Positions 34,011 through 45,061 are shown, counted from the stretch's first letter. The stretch: DNA of 64,000 bases from Diospyros lotus (GCF_014633365.1 NC_068349.1:23140753-23204752), one strand, 5' to 3'. Notes: generated from the letters alone by a model not told the origin. Program-made: numbers and translations.

Positions 34011-35222
34011 TGTTGTGCCATGAAAAATGAGTAGGAGAAAAATGACGAATTTTTAAAATAAAAAATATGAAGGCTCACAGCTGGAAGTTAGCCGTGATGA
34101 CCAACCTCTCGACAGCCTGTCGTGAGGGCAAGCCTCACGGCAGAGGCTGGTAGTAGCTTGCCATGAAGACCAACCTCGCTGCATCCGCGGAAGGGGCTAG
34201 CCACGAGGGCTGCTGCGAGCTACCTCTAGTAGCAAAGGCCAGCCTCGCGGCAGCCTTGCCGCAAGCTACCTCGTGGCAACTTCATGCTAAACACTCCCTC
34301 TCAATGAAACCATAGCTCCATTCAGTAATCGCCACGTGTCAGCACCAGCAATCCTTGAGAATTATTCCATATAAATACTCAGCTATAAGGCAATGAAATG
34401 GGCTTCCAATTTTGGTAAAATTTTGACTCATTGACTGCATCTTTACTGTTTTCTTGAATAGTCATCTAAATTTGATACTAACTCAGGCATCAGAGGGATC
34501 GTCGAGGGTAAGGATTCCCGCGATCCTTCTAACCCATTTTTGAGTGTCAACAAGACAATATCCTTGCGGCGGTGTTAAATCCTTGTGGCGAAACCTTGTG
34601 GCGAAGACAAAACCTTACGGCGAGACCTTATGGCGGAGTTAAATCCTTACAGCAAGACCTTATGGGGAAGATAAAACCCTACGGTGAGACCTTGTGGCAG
34701 AGTTAAAGCCTTGCGGCGAGACCTTGTGGTAAAGACAAAACCTTACGGTGAGATCTTGTGGTAGAGTTAAAGCCTTGTGGCGATGATAAAACCTTGCAAT
34801 GAGACCTTCTGGCAGTGTTAAAGACTTGCGACGAGACCTTGTGGCGAAGATAAAACCTTGCGGCGGTGTTAAAGCCTTACGATGAGACCTTGTGGCGAGA
34901 CCTTGAGGCGGTGTTAAATCCTTACAACGAGACCTTGTGGTGAAGACAAAACCTTGCGGCGAGACCTTGTGGTGGAGGTAAATCCTTGCGGCAAGACCTT
35001 ATGGCGGAGAAAAATCCTTGTGTCAATCCTTGCAGCAAGGAAGATCCTTGTGGCAAAATCCTTGCTGTGAGACAGATCCTAACAGTAAAATCCTTGTGGC
35101 GAGTATCCTTATGGTAAGCTCCCTTGAGGTAACTTCTCTCACGGTAACCTCACTTCACTCGACATCGAGCTCGTGTGGACCTCACATCATAAATTTTAAT
35201 TGTTATATTTTTTGCAACAACA
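34011..35222 (+). mobile_element. 3' LTR of second Tat-lineage relic
   Basis: Starts TGTTGTGCCATG after a purine tract (AGAAGAGTGGAGGGTAAT, 33993-34010) and ends TTTTTGCAACAACA (35222). It has a TATA box (CATATAAATACTC near 34370) and the leader motif CTAACTCAGGCATCAGAGG followed by GGATTCCCGCGATCC. That corresponds to TTAAGCATCGGAGG...GGGGACCCCCACCCGCG in the other Tat LTRs here. U5 is filled with short repeats (34555-35150). No matching 5' LTR exists in the window. Confidence 0.75.
34555..35150 (+). repeat. CCTTGTGGCGAGA short-repeat array in U5
   Basis: Dozens of degenerate units based on (A/T)(A/T)CCTTGTGGCGAGAC, often as a ~40-bp higher-order unit (gagacc..., gaagacaaaacc..., gtgttaaatcc...). 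It lies between the LTR leader motif and the LTR end, the same place as the CCACTCGTCACCAAGG array in the Tat LTRs at 46115-46320 and 59620-59780. Confidence 0.9.
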
Positions 35223-35723
35223 ATACTAAAGGATAGTTGTATGTTCAATTCAAACAATATTGGAATTTAAATTAAACATAAAACTTGCCATTAAATAGAG
35301 TTTAAAGAATTACAAGATCAAGCCATGTTGTGTCACTAGAACTAGTCTTAAGGGCTTATATCTAATAAAAGTAGCACGCTCGTGCATGCTAGTATATATA
35401 TTTGGGGTATATACAACAGTTGGGTTGTTGGAAAACTAGCGGCTAGAATTCTAAAGGAGAGAAATGATCAAAATGAAAAAGTGCTCGTGTTCCAACTTGT
35501 ATAGAAAGAAACGAACTGTCAAAGTAAATTCTCTATGTGTGTGGCTTGTAGGCTGTGGCGATTTTCGATTTACATGATTTCATTTTCAAGCCAATAACTC
35601 AACCTGCAAAGATCCAACCCAATTCATCTGTGTGAAATCAGGTAAGTCTAGTTTCAATATATGATGGTTTTTCGTATACCATTTGATTTCCTATTTCCTA
35701 ACAATAATATTAGAAGCTTCTAC
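35223..35723. other. Intergenic, nothing recognised
   Basis: AT-rich single-copy-looking sequence, with no open frame over 60 codons and no TE terminus that I can place. Confidence 0.4.
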
Positions 35724-37594
35724 TGAAAGTTAAGTAAGATCACTATAGGGCAAGTATCGTAGTTTAAAAATTTTGAACCTTACCCTGATCCTAACGATTG
35801 GATTAACATTGAAATCAAATCATTCACATATGAAATAAAATAAATCTAACATTTAGATTTTTGAGTCGTTTGCGGATTCAAGCCGTCCAAGTGTCTGGCC
35901 TTTAACTCATGATACACGGCACACGTTCGTTGGCGAGGAGAGCAGAATGAGAGTGCTAGCTCCTCCTTTTTGCAGCTTATGTATGAACTGAAAAGAACGC
36001 CCTCATTTCGAATCGATGCTAAAAGAAATGAGAGAGAGTGAATGGCAATTATTTTTCAACTCTTGAAAAACCATACAACAATTAGTTCATTTGGACAACC
36101 CTTAAAGGGGTATTTATAGAGAAGCCTTTTAGGGTTTCTTAAACCCTAATGAATATGGGTCAGCCCATTTGTTCTAATCTAACTATGAACTTAATTAAAT
36201 GGCCTAAATCCAATAATAATTTTAAGTAAAATATTTGATCCAAATCTAATTTAAGTCAAATATATTATTTAATTTAATATTTGGCTCCTATCTAATTTAG
36301 GCTAAATATAATATTTAATATTTTGTCCAAATCTAATTTAGCCCAAATATTAATTTAAGCCCAAATATATTTTATTTCCTATTTGTCACTCTAACAAATA
36401 GAAAATTATTAAATTAGAAACTCCTTCCTAATTTAATCAATTGTCATTTTAGGAAACTCTTTCTTTTATAGCGACCCCTCGTCATATCGATGTCATTACG
36501 TTTATTTATTCTTTTTCCATGAGAACCTACGATGGCACAACTTCCTGCCGAAGTGTCACACTTAACCATACGTCCGCTCTCCTAGTTTAAGCCAATGACC
36601 GTATCTATTGCATATGACTCATTAGGCTTCCGAATATGTTGGCAATGTATCGGTATAAACACATAATACATTATTAGCCTCTAGCAAGGCATCATGCCTA
36701 CCCAATTATTCAGAATGATTCATAATCCATAAACAATCTTTCACGAGCATGGTTATCGTATAATTTGATCCTTTTGTCAATGTATTTTCTGTGATCTCAA
36801 GTATGGCGATGCGTTGCTTGATTACGATCACATGAGTTTTTCTTCGGTCTTCTAGATATCCTTACTTAATAGAAAGTGATCAATAACTCCTTATTGATCT
36901 CTTTCACCATGGCCATAGATTTAAAGTGAATATCCATCAAATGCGCCTTAGATACATCATCCTCTATCAAGCGATAAACGAGTCTCATCTTTGTTATGCA
37001 CTCATCTCCATAAGCCTCATGATATGCCCAACAATTATCCATGTGCAGCTTTTATCTAGGCCCATTAAAATGATGTCAAAGCATATCGGTATTCTTATGA
37101 GATAACCGTGACAATCTCAGGTCCAAGGATTAGTTACACCCATCTCGTATGAAAATTCCATTAACATATTACCAAAATGGATTCTCTTGGTGAGACATGT
37201 CCAATGATACGTTCTTCAACATTGGTCACCTATGTACTTGTCTAGGCATTCTCATGCCTATGGGTGTGAGACCCCATTGATATTTGATAGCAAAAATATA
37301 GCATATACAAGTCTTACTACAATTGTCAATGTTCATTCTTGACATTGTTAAGACTTAGGACATTTAATAATATCTAGAAACTGTGATCCATCATCTCATA
37401 TTTTTATAGATTAATCACAGTATACATCATATGGACTTCTATTTAGTTTCATCCAATCATTATAATAATAACAAGAAACTAATAGAACGACTTCTTGTAA
37501 AATTAAATAACTTTTTATTTAATAATAAATATGATTACAAATATCAGTGTACAATTTTTCCAATCTTATTGGGTCTAAAGCACCTACACTAACA
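35724..37594 (-). mobile_element. Solo Ty1/copia LTR, reverse orientation
   Basis: 1871 bp. The minus strand starts TGTTAGTGTAGGTGCTTTAG and ends AACTTTCA. Flanking 5-mers TCTAC (35719-35723) and TCTGC (37595-37599) differ at one base. A minus-strand TATA box (CTATAAATACCCC, plus-strand 36110-36122) sits at the expected place, before CCTAAAAGGCTTC. It contains long copia-LTR-like AT-rich sequence and no internal domain. The left boundary rests on the imperfect duplication. Confidence 0.75.
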
Positions 37595-37969
37595 TCTGCA
37601 AGTAGCTAGCCAATACTCAGCAATGAAAGCTGCTACAAGCAAATAACAAAACTAATAATGATTGATGAAAGCTAGATGAAAATGGAATTTCTTACAGATC
37701 TTGATCGACCTCTACAACTTCAAATAAAACTAATGAAAGCTGCTACTATGGAATAATGGATAGCATTCAAGTGCTTGTTATAATTAAGGAGATCAATTTT
37801 TTCTAATTAATTAAGAAACTTTAATTACCTATTGGTTCTTCATCTATAAGGTGACTGTGAATAGAGATGGTGGTAGTGGTGGTGGGGCTAGAGCTTAAAG
37901 ACGAAGAAGAAAAGAGAGGACCTAGAGGGATTAGCTTTATTAAATGAAGAAGAGAGCTTGTTGCCCTCA
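37595..37969. other. Intergenic, nothing recognised
   Basis: Noncoding. It contains GAAAGCTGCTAC repeated twice (near 37626 and 37737) and a purine-rich GGTGGTAGTGGTGGTGGGG stretch (37869-37887). No gene is supported. Confidence 0.4.
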
Positions 37970-38211
37970 CGGGTATGGTGTAGTGGTAAAACACTTACAG
38001 TTTCACATGGAGTATCAGGATTCGAACTAGTGTAAAGACTTGTTGAAAGATTTAAATTCTAGATGGACTGTGCTGAATGTCCAATTCTAAGTGTGTATAG
38101 ACTGTGTGCGCATCCGAATTTACTTGGGAGTATATCAGAAGAGAAGATCACGCACTTTTAAAGATTAGTAAGGCGAAACTCGAACACCTCAGATGAATAA
38201 AAAAAAAAAAA
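37970..38211 (+). mobile_element. tRNA-derived SINE
   Basis: A tRNA-like head carries an A-box-like TGGTGTAGTGG (37976-37986) and a B-box-like GGATTCGAACT (38018-38028), about 40 bp apart as in RNA polymerase III promoters. About 170 bp of unrelated body follows, then a run of 13 A (38199-38211). Length and layout fit a plant SINE. I could not confirm target duplications, so the 5' end is approximate. Confidence 0.6.
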
Positions 38212-39070
38212 GAGGACCTGATAGTGTGCGAGAGGTTTTTGTTTTTAATTTATTCAGCTTTTAATCCAAAATTAGGATTGAATTGATTGTTCGGTGTGAA
38301 GAGCAGACTATATCATATTTGGTCTTAGATTAAATTGGGCTTTTTGGTCCCATCCAATCTGGTCTTACGTACAGCTAGACTGTAATATTAACACTCCTTG
38401 CCTAATTGTCTCATGAAAAAAATATGAACCTCGCCCAAAGGATGCAGACAAAAGGTTTTAATCAATCAAAACAAATGTGCGATTATAAATTAGATGATTC
38501 ATAAGCAATATAAAAATAAATATTCAATTCAACATGTGACAAAAAAAAAGAAAAAGAAAGGTTGAATAATAATGGTAGGTTGCTAAAGGTAATTTCAAAC
38601 TTTGCTCGCCTTTTTTTCAGATACCACTAGCTTTGGTTGCAGACTTACACGTAACACTACATGTTTGATTGTTTCACATATTTGGCACGATTTAGTTATT
38701 CTATTGGTCCAGCTTGTTAGGTCTCAATTAAATGGGTTATGGGTTAGTCCAAAAGTTGATTCTAGCAACGTTACCCTACCTAGCTACCCTGCTTGAAGAG
38801 TTTTTTGTCCAATCAACAGGATGGACCATCTAACATGTAGCTTGGAATTTCAATGGTAATTAGCTGGATGGTGGTCCTCGAATGATCAAGATAAGACTCA
38901 CTCATTCACGTACGTAACACATGTATATAAAGCCATCTGGACCACCAAGAAACCGTCGGCAACCATACACGTTTACTTTCTCTTATATCTTCTCTTTAAT
39001 TACTCCATTCCTAGTTAATTGCTAATCTATCTATACATATGCATTCAAATATTTAAATTTTCTTAATAAG
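38212..39070. other. Intergenic, possible orphan TATA box
   Basis: No open frame matches a known protein. TGTATATAAAGCC (38923-38935), after ACGTACGTAAC, looks like a core promoter, but no gene follows because a MITE begins at 39071. It could be an old promoter separated from its gene, or chance. Confidence 0.35.
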
Positions 39071-39582
39071 TAGAGCGGTAAATGAACCAAGTCACTCGTG
39101 AATTATTCGAGACTCGACTCGATAAAAGCTCATTCGAGCTCATTTAATAAATGAGTCAAGCCTGAACTAGGCAAAGTTTAGTTCGAATAGACTCGTGAAT
39201 TGCTCAATTATAGATTTGTGAGTTAGTTCGTATAAAAATTTATGAATAATTTAATATATACTTTGAATTTTTTATATATTTATTTAGAATATTTATAAAA
39301 TCATATATTTTAAGTATTTTTTTTGAAAAATATGTATAGGAAAGTTATAATACTTCATGAATTTATATAATTATATACTAAATATTGAAATTCTTGAATA
39401 AATTTATCATTAGTTTAATTTATTATTTACTTTATTAAATAAAATTGAAGCTCGATAAGGCTTGTAAGCTTAATGCAAACTACAGAATACTCGGCTCGAT
39501 TATAAACGAGTAGATTCGTTTATAAATAAACCAAATTTGAACTTCTCAAAATTTGGCTCGGCTGAGTTCCATTACATCCCTA
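39071..39582. mobile_element. hAT-type MITE, 512 bp
   Basis: Terminal inverted repeats are TAGAGCGGTAAATGAAC and, from the other end, TAGGGATGTAATGGAAC. The flanking 8-mers TTAATAAG (39063-39070) and CTAACAAG (39583-39590) match at six of eight positions. The interior has GAGCTC- and GACTCG-rich inverted segments. There is no coding capacity. Confidence 0.75.
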
Positions 39583-39900
39583 CTAACAAGTGGTACCACA
39601 ATTAAATACTATACATAATTAATTTATTGGTCCATCTTTTCATTAATACCACATTAATAATATCATTTATTTCACAAATCAAACCTAAACAACTTAGTGA
39701 CATGTTGCATATGTAAAGTAGCGAGCTGACAAGATATATAGAATGGCATTCACATTGAATATTACGTGCCAAGAAAGAAAGCTGAGTGTATAGGTGGTGG
39801 AGACCACTAACACTATTTGAACACGGACTTTACACATCTACATATATACATATGCACTTATTTAATAAATTTAGCTTCACTGCATTATATAAGTGATTTA
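39583..39900. other. Intergenic, nothing recognised
   Basis: AT-rich spacer between two MITEs, with no gene. Confidence 0.4.
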
Positions 39901-41359
39901 GAGGGTGTTTGGTTTAACAGTTTCACCGCTTGTAGGTGGTCTCTTCGGTTTATATGATGTGTAATTTATTTAGTTATACCTTTATTAAAAGTTAAAGAAA
40001 TTAAATATTATTGAGTTTAAACGTTATTTTAATAACATTTTAAAAAGGTTACCCTTTTTTTTTTTCAAAACACTTTGAATGCTTATTTGGTTGATCAAAT
40101 TAATTATAATTTTACCCCTCAAAAAACACAACTATTTCCAACTCTCTGACCTTGCTTTCTCATCCATTTGCCCTTCATCATCACAACTTCTTCTATAGTT
40201 GACATTTATCATTGGAACTTCTACCTTCAATCATTATCTCCATCGTCGTTTTCTCCATTGTTTGTTAGTGTCGTATTCTCCATCATCCGTCATAGAGATG
40301 GAAAAATGGGCTTGATCCGACGGGCTGGCCAATTGGGGCCCGGCCTGGCACAGGGCTAGGGCCAGCATTTTGCTGGCCCATTTAAGGCCGAGCCGATTTG
40401 GCCCGGCGGGCAAAATGGTGGTGGGCCGGGCTGGCCCGCTAATCGGCCACACAACCCCCCTCCCCCAACAGCCCTTGCCCTCGCCCTCACCCTCTGTCTT
40501 GCCCTCGCCCTCGGTCGTCCTCGCTCCTCGGTCATCGCCTTCTGTCTCGCTCTCGCCCTCTATCGCCCTCGCCCTCACCCTCGCCCTCTGTCTTGCCCTC
40601 GCTCGCCGCCCTCGCTCGCCCTCTGTCTCACCCTCGCCCTCACCCTCGTCTCGCCTTTGCCCTCGCCCTCGTCCTCACCCGCGCCCCTCGCTCTCGCCCT
40701 CTGTCGCCCGCGCCCCTCGCTCTCAGTCTTTGGGCGGGCTAGGCTGGCCCGTTTGGCCCGTCTGGCCCGCGGGCCCATGTAGGGCCGGGCTAGGGCCAGC
40801 AATCTGCTGGCCTGTTTTTAAGTGGGCCGATTTGGCCCGACCCGTTTGCCATCTCTAATCTGTCACCATTGCCTCTTCGCCACTCCTTCATCGTTCACTA
40901 TGCACTATCTCCTCCATTTCTGTGTGTATATATATATTTAACACACACACATATTAATGTTTATTATGTTAATGTATTTAATATTTTTATGAATTAAACT
41001 TAAATTTAAACATAAAATATTATATTAATATATATTTTTAATAATTATTTATAATTTATTAACATATGATTGTAATAATTTTAGTAGTTAGATATTAATT
41101 TATAATTTATTTTTATTAAAATTAATATATTTATAAATTTTATTTGATTATTTAACTTTTCAATTCTAGTTTGTTTGTTAAGTTATGATAGTTTATTAGA
41201 TTTTTCAAATCAAATATATAATTATATAAATGATAATTTAAAATATATTTATTTAAATATATTATCAACTTAAATATTAATTAATTTTTAAATTTTATAC
41301 AATTTATACATAGAAAGACTTATAAATTTAAGTAAAGAAAGGGTAAGTCAAGCAGCCTC
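39901..41359. mobile_element. PIF/Harbinger-type nonautonomous element with nested MITE
   Basis: The ends GAGGGTGTTTGGTTTAA and, inverted, GAGGCTGCTTGACTTAC form imperfect terminal repeats. The flanks are TTA on both sides (39898-39900, 41360-41362), the target size of PIF/Harbinger. The total is 1459 bp, about 890 bp without the inserted hAT MITE. It is AT-rich on the right and has no transposase. It ends ~380 bp upstream of the B3 gene's start codon. Confidence 0.68.
40293..40857. mobile_element. hAT-type MITE, GC-rich, nested
   Basis: The inverted ends TAGAGATGGAAAAATGGGC and TAGAGATGGCAAACGGGTC are flanked by ATCCGTCA (40285-40292) and ATCTGTCA (40858-40865), seven of eight bases identical. 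The core holds a CCCTCG/CCCTCGCCCTCT minisatellite (about 40470-40725). GGGCC-rich subterminal segments (GGGCCGATTTGGCCCG) are inverted with respect to each other. It lies inside the 39901-41359 element. The long open frames across it are due to the minisatellite's composition. Confidence 0.85.
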
Positions 41360-41362
41360 TTA

Positions 41363-41738
41363 AAAAAAAAAAACCAGTATACAACGACGGGGTGGGTGTC
41401 GTGCTGCGCTATGAAGTAGAATTATTGGTAGAGCGCAGCAGGAAGTTTTGGCCATGGAAACCGCGTAACTTGGCTGCAGCTCACACAGTAGCATAGCCAT
41501 CTCTGGCTGTCTTTTCATGGCGAAAAGGGAGTAGAAAGAAAGGAGGAGCCTCTTCTTGGGAGCGGCACGCGTGAAATTAATGCTTCCGTGTTGGAATTCT
41601 CTTGGTCAAATATCGAAGCACAAACACCCACCTCGTGAGCCATGATGATCGTGTTTTACATTTCTTGCTTTGAAATTAATTAATTATTTATGATTTGATT
41701 TCACGGCTGGGGAGGAGTTGAAATCCAATTCGAAGGCC
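41363..41738 (+). promoter_or_regulatory. Presumed promoter and 5' UTR of the B3 gene
   Basis: The 376 bp between the PIF/Harbinger element and the ATG are less AT-rich than upstream and include purine-rich tracts (41520-41555). I see no clear TATA box, so the transcription start could lie in or beyond the MITEs. Arabidopsis relatives are reported to have leader introns. I cannot place one here. Confidence 0.4.
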
Positions 41739-42626
41739 ATGCCAGAGAGTACTAGCAGCCAAGGGTTTTATGGAGAGGACGACAGGGTCACGAAGATGCA
41801 ACTGGCTTTCTCTTCCCCTTCATCTAATTCGTCACCATCGTCTTCTTCCCTTCCGAGATGCGGTGAAAATGGCGATGGGCTCGGTGTTCTAGTGAAGAAA
41901 GAGCACATGTTCGGGAAGGTGGTGACGCCAAGCGATGTCGGGAAGTTGAACCGGCTGGTGATCCCCAAACAGCACGCCGAGAAGTTCTTCCCGTTGGATT
42001 CTTCGACCACCGACAAGGGCCTGCTCTTAAACTTCGAGGATCGGAGCGGGAAGCCATGGCGATTCAGATACTCCTACTGGAGCAGCAGCCAGAGCTACGT
42101 CATGACCAAAGGCTGGAGCCGCTTCGTCAAGGACAAGAAACTCCACGCCGGCGACGTCGTCTCCTTCCATCGCGGAGTCGGCGAGTCGGCCAAAGATCGA
42201 CTCTTCATCGACTGGAAGCACCGCCCACGGCCGCCGGAGCTTCCCCATCTCTTCTCCTTCCGCAGATCCATTCAACCTTGGACGAATCAACCCCCCTTCA
42301 GCCCCGCAATTTACCTGAGATCAGCACCGGCAGATGTGATCAGGCCACTGGTACAAAGCGGGGAGCCTCATGAACCCGTAATATTCGAGTCAGTGCCGGT
42401 TAGGGCCCAGGGAAAGGCTGCAGCGGCTGTAAAGAGGGTGAGGTTGTTCGGGGTGAACATGGAATGCCCCATTTCAGAGAATGATGGAAATGCCCCATGT
42501 AATAATCCCTATTCTGCAATGGCGCCTCCCATTTCTTCCTCTTGGATTCCGCCGCTCCAATTGAGGTTACGCAATTCGTCCAACTTGTTCGACAACGAAG
42601 GTAAGACAGCGAATGGGTCATTTTGA
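41739..42626 (+). CDS. B3-domain transcription factor, NGATHA-like
   Basis: Single-exon 295-residue protein that starts at ATG 41739 (context GGCCATGCC) and ends with TGA. Residues ~20-45 are Ser-rich. The B3 DNA-binding domain spans about 57-162, with the family hallmarks [39 protein letters not shown] and [15 protein letters not shown]. Residues 235-243 read RLFGVNMEC, the R/KLFGV motif that recruits co-repressors in RAV and NGATHA proteins. There is no AP2 domain, so it is not RAV. NGATHA genes control style, leaf-margin and petal growth through auxin-related programmes. Length matches family members (about 300). NGATHA-like (NGAL/DPA4) is the closest alternative. It is nuclear, intact and the only ordinary gene in the window. 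Confidence 0.9.
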   Translation: MPESTSSQGFYGEDDRVTKMQLAFSSPSSNSSPSSSSLPRCGENGDGLGVLVKKEHMFGKVVTPSDVGKLNRLVIPKQHAEKFFPLDSSTTDKGLLLNFEDRSGKPWRFRYSYWSSSQSYVMTKGWSRFVKDKKLHAGDVVSFHRGVGESAKDRLFIDWKHRPRPPELPHLFSFRRSIQPWTNQPPFSPAIYLRSAPADVIRPLVQSGEPHEPVIFESVPVRAQGKAAAAVKRVRLFGVNMECPISENDGNAPCNNPYSAMAPPISSSWIPPLQLRLRNSSNLFDNEGKTANGSF

Positions 42627-42897
42627 TTTCGATTGTTGAGGCAACAACGTCACAAAATATATGTATACATGTGGAAGACCCAGATTGGGGTTCTTTTATT
42701 TGTTTCAGAATTACTGTCGCCTGTCGTGTTAAATTTGGTTTTCAAGCTTTTCATAATCGACGGGACAGGAGGGTTTCGAATTTTACATTCTTGTACATTA
42801 CACACAAATAAATACACAGATTCACAGAGATGGGCGTGGTTCTATGCTCGTGTTCCTTTCTTGAAGCCTGCATTTCAGTGAAAGTGCATCCATTTAA
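42627..42897 (+). other. 3' UTR of the B3 gene
   Basis: AT-rich sequence with an AATAAA polyadenylation signal at 42807-42812, after a TTCTTGTACATT stretch. It ends before a homopolymer C run. It is inferred from position only. Confidence 0.5.
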
Positions 42898-42936
42898 CCC
42901 CCCCCCCCCCCCCCCCCCCCCCCTCTCTCTCTCTCC
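42898..42936. repeat. Poly-C run (26) followed by TC repeats
   Basis: 26 consecutive C (42898-42923), then (TC)n to 42936, right behind the B3 gene's polyadenylation signal. The exact length is uncertain in any sequencing. On the other strand it is a 26-G run able to form quadruplex DNA. Confidence 0.97.
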
Positions 42937-44101
42937 CGAATCGCACGTACGAACAGCTGCAGACCTTGAAGAAAAAGATAGCTTTAAACATGGCTCCCTA
43001 ATCTTGTCATTGATTTCGCAATTTAACTTGCTCCTTTCTTGTTCGTAAGTCCAGTCTTAAATCTTAATTAATTACTCGGCTCGGAGAAAGGGGCGGCTTT
43101 CACCGGGTGGTTGAATGAGAACAACTAAAGAACATGATCCTGCTGGCCATGTGTAGTTGCAAGGGATAAATGAATAGTATGGGGCATAATCATAATCGTA
43201 TGCTCAGGCTATGTCTGGACAAGGATTTTAACCTTCGTTCCTTTCCTTCTTCATTGAACTTTATGAATATATATAGTGCAGAGAACCATTTTTCACTGAA
43301 TCTTTTTGCTCTGATCACAGATGATATATAATTGAATCATGATTGGCCGATTTAGCTACTTCTGTGGCTTCTTGTAACTTCAGCCAGTTAATGAGGCACA
43401 AGTTACTTCCTAGAGCTAAATGGATATATGATGAATGATGCCTTTCAGTGCCGCTGCTGCTTGATGAATTCATGCATGAGTATATTACATACAGGCTCCT
43501 TCATTCGACATATCTCAATTACATACTTCAGCAAGGCTCCAGTATTACGTTGTAATCATATTTAACTATCAATACCATACTCCTGATAGTATAGTATAGT
43601 ATAGTACATGATAGGGTATATATTGTTAAAGAACTACATATTTATGTACATGCACTGATATAGAGACTTTTCTTTTCCCCTTTTCCTGCTGTTGATATAT
43701 GAGAACTATAAACTTCTATTGTAAAAATGGGTATTTATCCATGATTGAATATTATATGATCCATATATATTTTCATTTTGTTTTTCGTTTTTAACTATTC
43801 TTGATTGCATATTATATAATTAATCCATGTGTGTGTTTCATTTTGTTTCTCGTTTTTGATTTGCAATCCAAAAGTATTGTATTTCAAAAGTTAGGCCAGA
43901 CAACCTTTTATCTCTCTAGGGTTTCTCCTCCCAATCTCCAACCTACCCTTTCCTGCAATCACCTCAAAAAGCCCTCCCTTAAAACCCTTTTTAAGTTTCA
44001 GATCTTCCCCAAGCCCCACTAGTGAGCTTCCAACTAACCTCCCCAGAAACCCTCTGTTGAAACCCTCACTCACTTGGTTATCTCCAAATCCCTATTTCTT
44101 T
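42937..44101. other. Intergenic downstream of the B3 gene
   Basis: No protein match or TE terminus seen. It includes a TAGTA microsatellite (near 43590-43610) and a C-rich, CCCTC-containing block (43918-44075) of unknown origin. Confidence 0.4.
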
Positions 44102-44458
44102 TCTTTTTCTTTTTCTTTTTTTTTTTTGCTATTGATTAGAGATAAGGCAAAGCCCACAACAAGAACAAAACAAGAGGGCTCTTACAAAACAAGACAGACA
44201 ACCTAAGGTTAAAAGCATAAAGCTTAAACGAGCTCCAAGAGGCCTTTTGCCAACAAAACATCCCAGCACAACCAACAATTCCACAAAGCCAAATCTAACA
44301 AAAGCATACAAAGAAATATTTAAAGAGCAAGAATAAGGGGCTAATCTAGTTAGCTTAAGTAACTCGATGAAGGGTGTGAAGATGACCATAATGGGTTGCA
44401 TCTTGCAAAGAAGAAACAAGCGCATTGGAGCTTTACTTTGAGCCACCTAAACAGTTGT
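44102..44458 (-). mobile_element. 5'-truncated L1-type LINE, 3' end
   Basis: On the minus strand the sequence ends GGGCTTTGCCTTATCTCTAA, followed by AATAGC and a T-rich plus-strand tract (44098-44129), which is the poly-A tail. This GGCTTTGCC...AATCAAT tail is common to plant L1 elements. Upstream minus-strand frames (to ~44446) resemble the last residues and 3' UTR. The left (5') limit is approximate, and no target duplication was identified. Confidence 0.6.
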
Positions 44459-44997
44459 GACAACAGCAAAAGGAACCAAAAACATTAAAGGTTGGATTAA
44501 GAAAGATCCCACCACAACCCTATTGCCTCTGATCTAGAGTTGGTCAAGAAACAAATTGGGAAGGGTCTTTCGTGAACCAATGTTGGGGTCCCAAGGACAA
44601 ATGATCAAAGGGTATATCCATTGCTACAAATGAGACCCTTTGAGTGGTAGACATTTGAAAGAAGGGTTGTTGTGGGAAAGATGACCATGGTAGATGGTTT
44701 AGGAGTATAAAGGAAAGCAATACTGGGGTAAAGTGTTTAGGGTCTTTTTAAACCCATGATTAGAGGAAAATGATGCTTAGGGGGGAGGGATAAAGAGAAA
44801 AGTTGATTGTGATAATGGTTTGGGGGGTTAAAAGGGAAGTAATGTCAAGGTAAAAGGTTTGTGGTCTTTTAAACCCATGCCTATAAGAAGATGATGCTTA
44901 GAAGGGGCTTGTAATGGGAAAAAAAGGGGTACATAGTGGTGGTGTTGGTGGTAGAGACAATTAATTGTATGGGTAGGGAATGTTAGGAAGGGGAAGG
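44459..44997. repeat. Noncoding block with a diverged ~130-bp duplication
   Basis: 44730-44830 and 44850-44960 share GGTAAA(G/A)(T/G)GTTT, TTTTAAACCCATG and GATGATGCTTAG in order. This is an old tandem duplication of about 120-130 bp. There is no coding potential, and I do not recognise the family. Confidence 0.6.
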
Positions 44998-45061
44998 TGT
45001 AATGACCCAACTCTCGGAGACTCCATAGGTGAGGACTTCAGGAGGGAGCATTAAAAGATGG
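44998..45061 (+). repeat. Probable LTR start, target of the Tat insertion
   Basis: TGTAATGACCCAACTCTCGG resembles the start of gypsy LTRs in this window (TGTAATGACCC at 15506). Only 64 bp precede the Tat element. The continuation should be at 60045 onwards, but I cannot find its terminus. Confidence 0.4.

Noticed and set aside
31315..35222. Complete second Tat element with two LTRs
   Set aside because: Only a 3' LTR was found. The left side abuts an unrelated LTR fragment, so it is treated as a relic.
38923..38935. Promoter-like TGTATATAAAGCC
   Set aside because: No transcript-like or coding sequence follows before the MITE at 39071, so it is recorded only as a note in the intergenic entry.
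40234..40858. ORFs of 114 and 162 codons on opposite strands
   Set aside because: Caused by the CCCTCG minisatellite and GGGCC inverted ends of a hAT MITE.
41718..41738. TTG start extending the B3 protein by seven residues
   Set aside because: Non-ATG start. The ATG at 41739 has a better context, and the family N-terminus is variable.
41768..42621. Antisense and shifted ORFs over the B3 gene
   Set aside because: Shadows of a GC-rich coding exon. Only the plus-strand frame shows the B3 domain.
44129..44446. 105-codon minus-strand ORF as a gene
   Set aside because: Coincides with the 3' end of a truncated LINE and has no independent domain.
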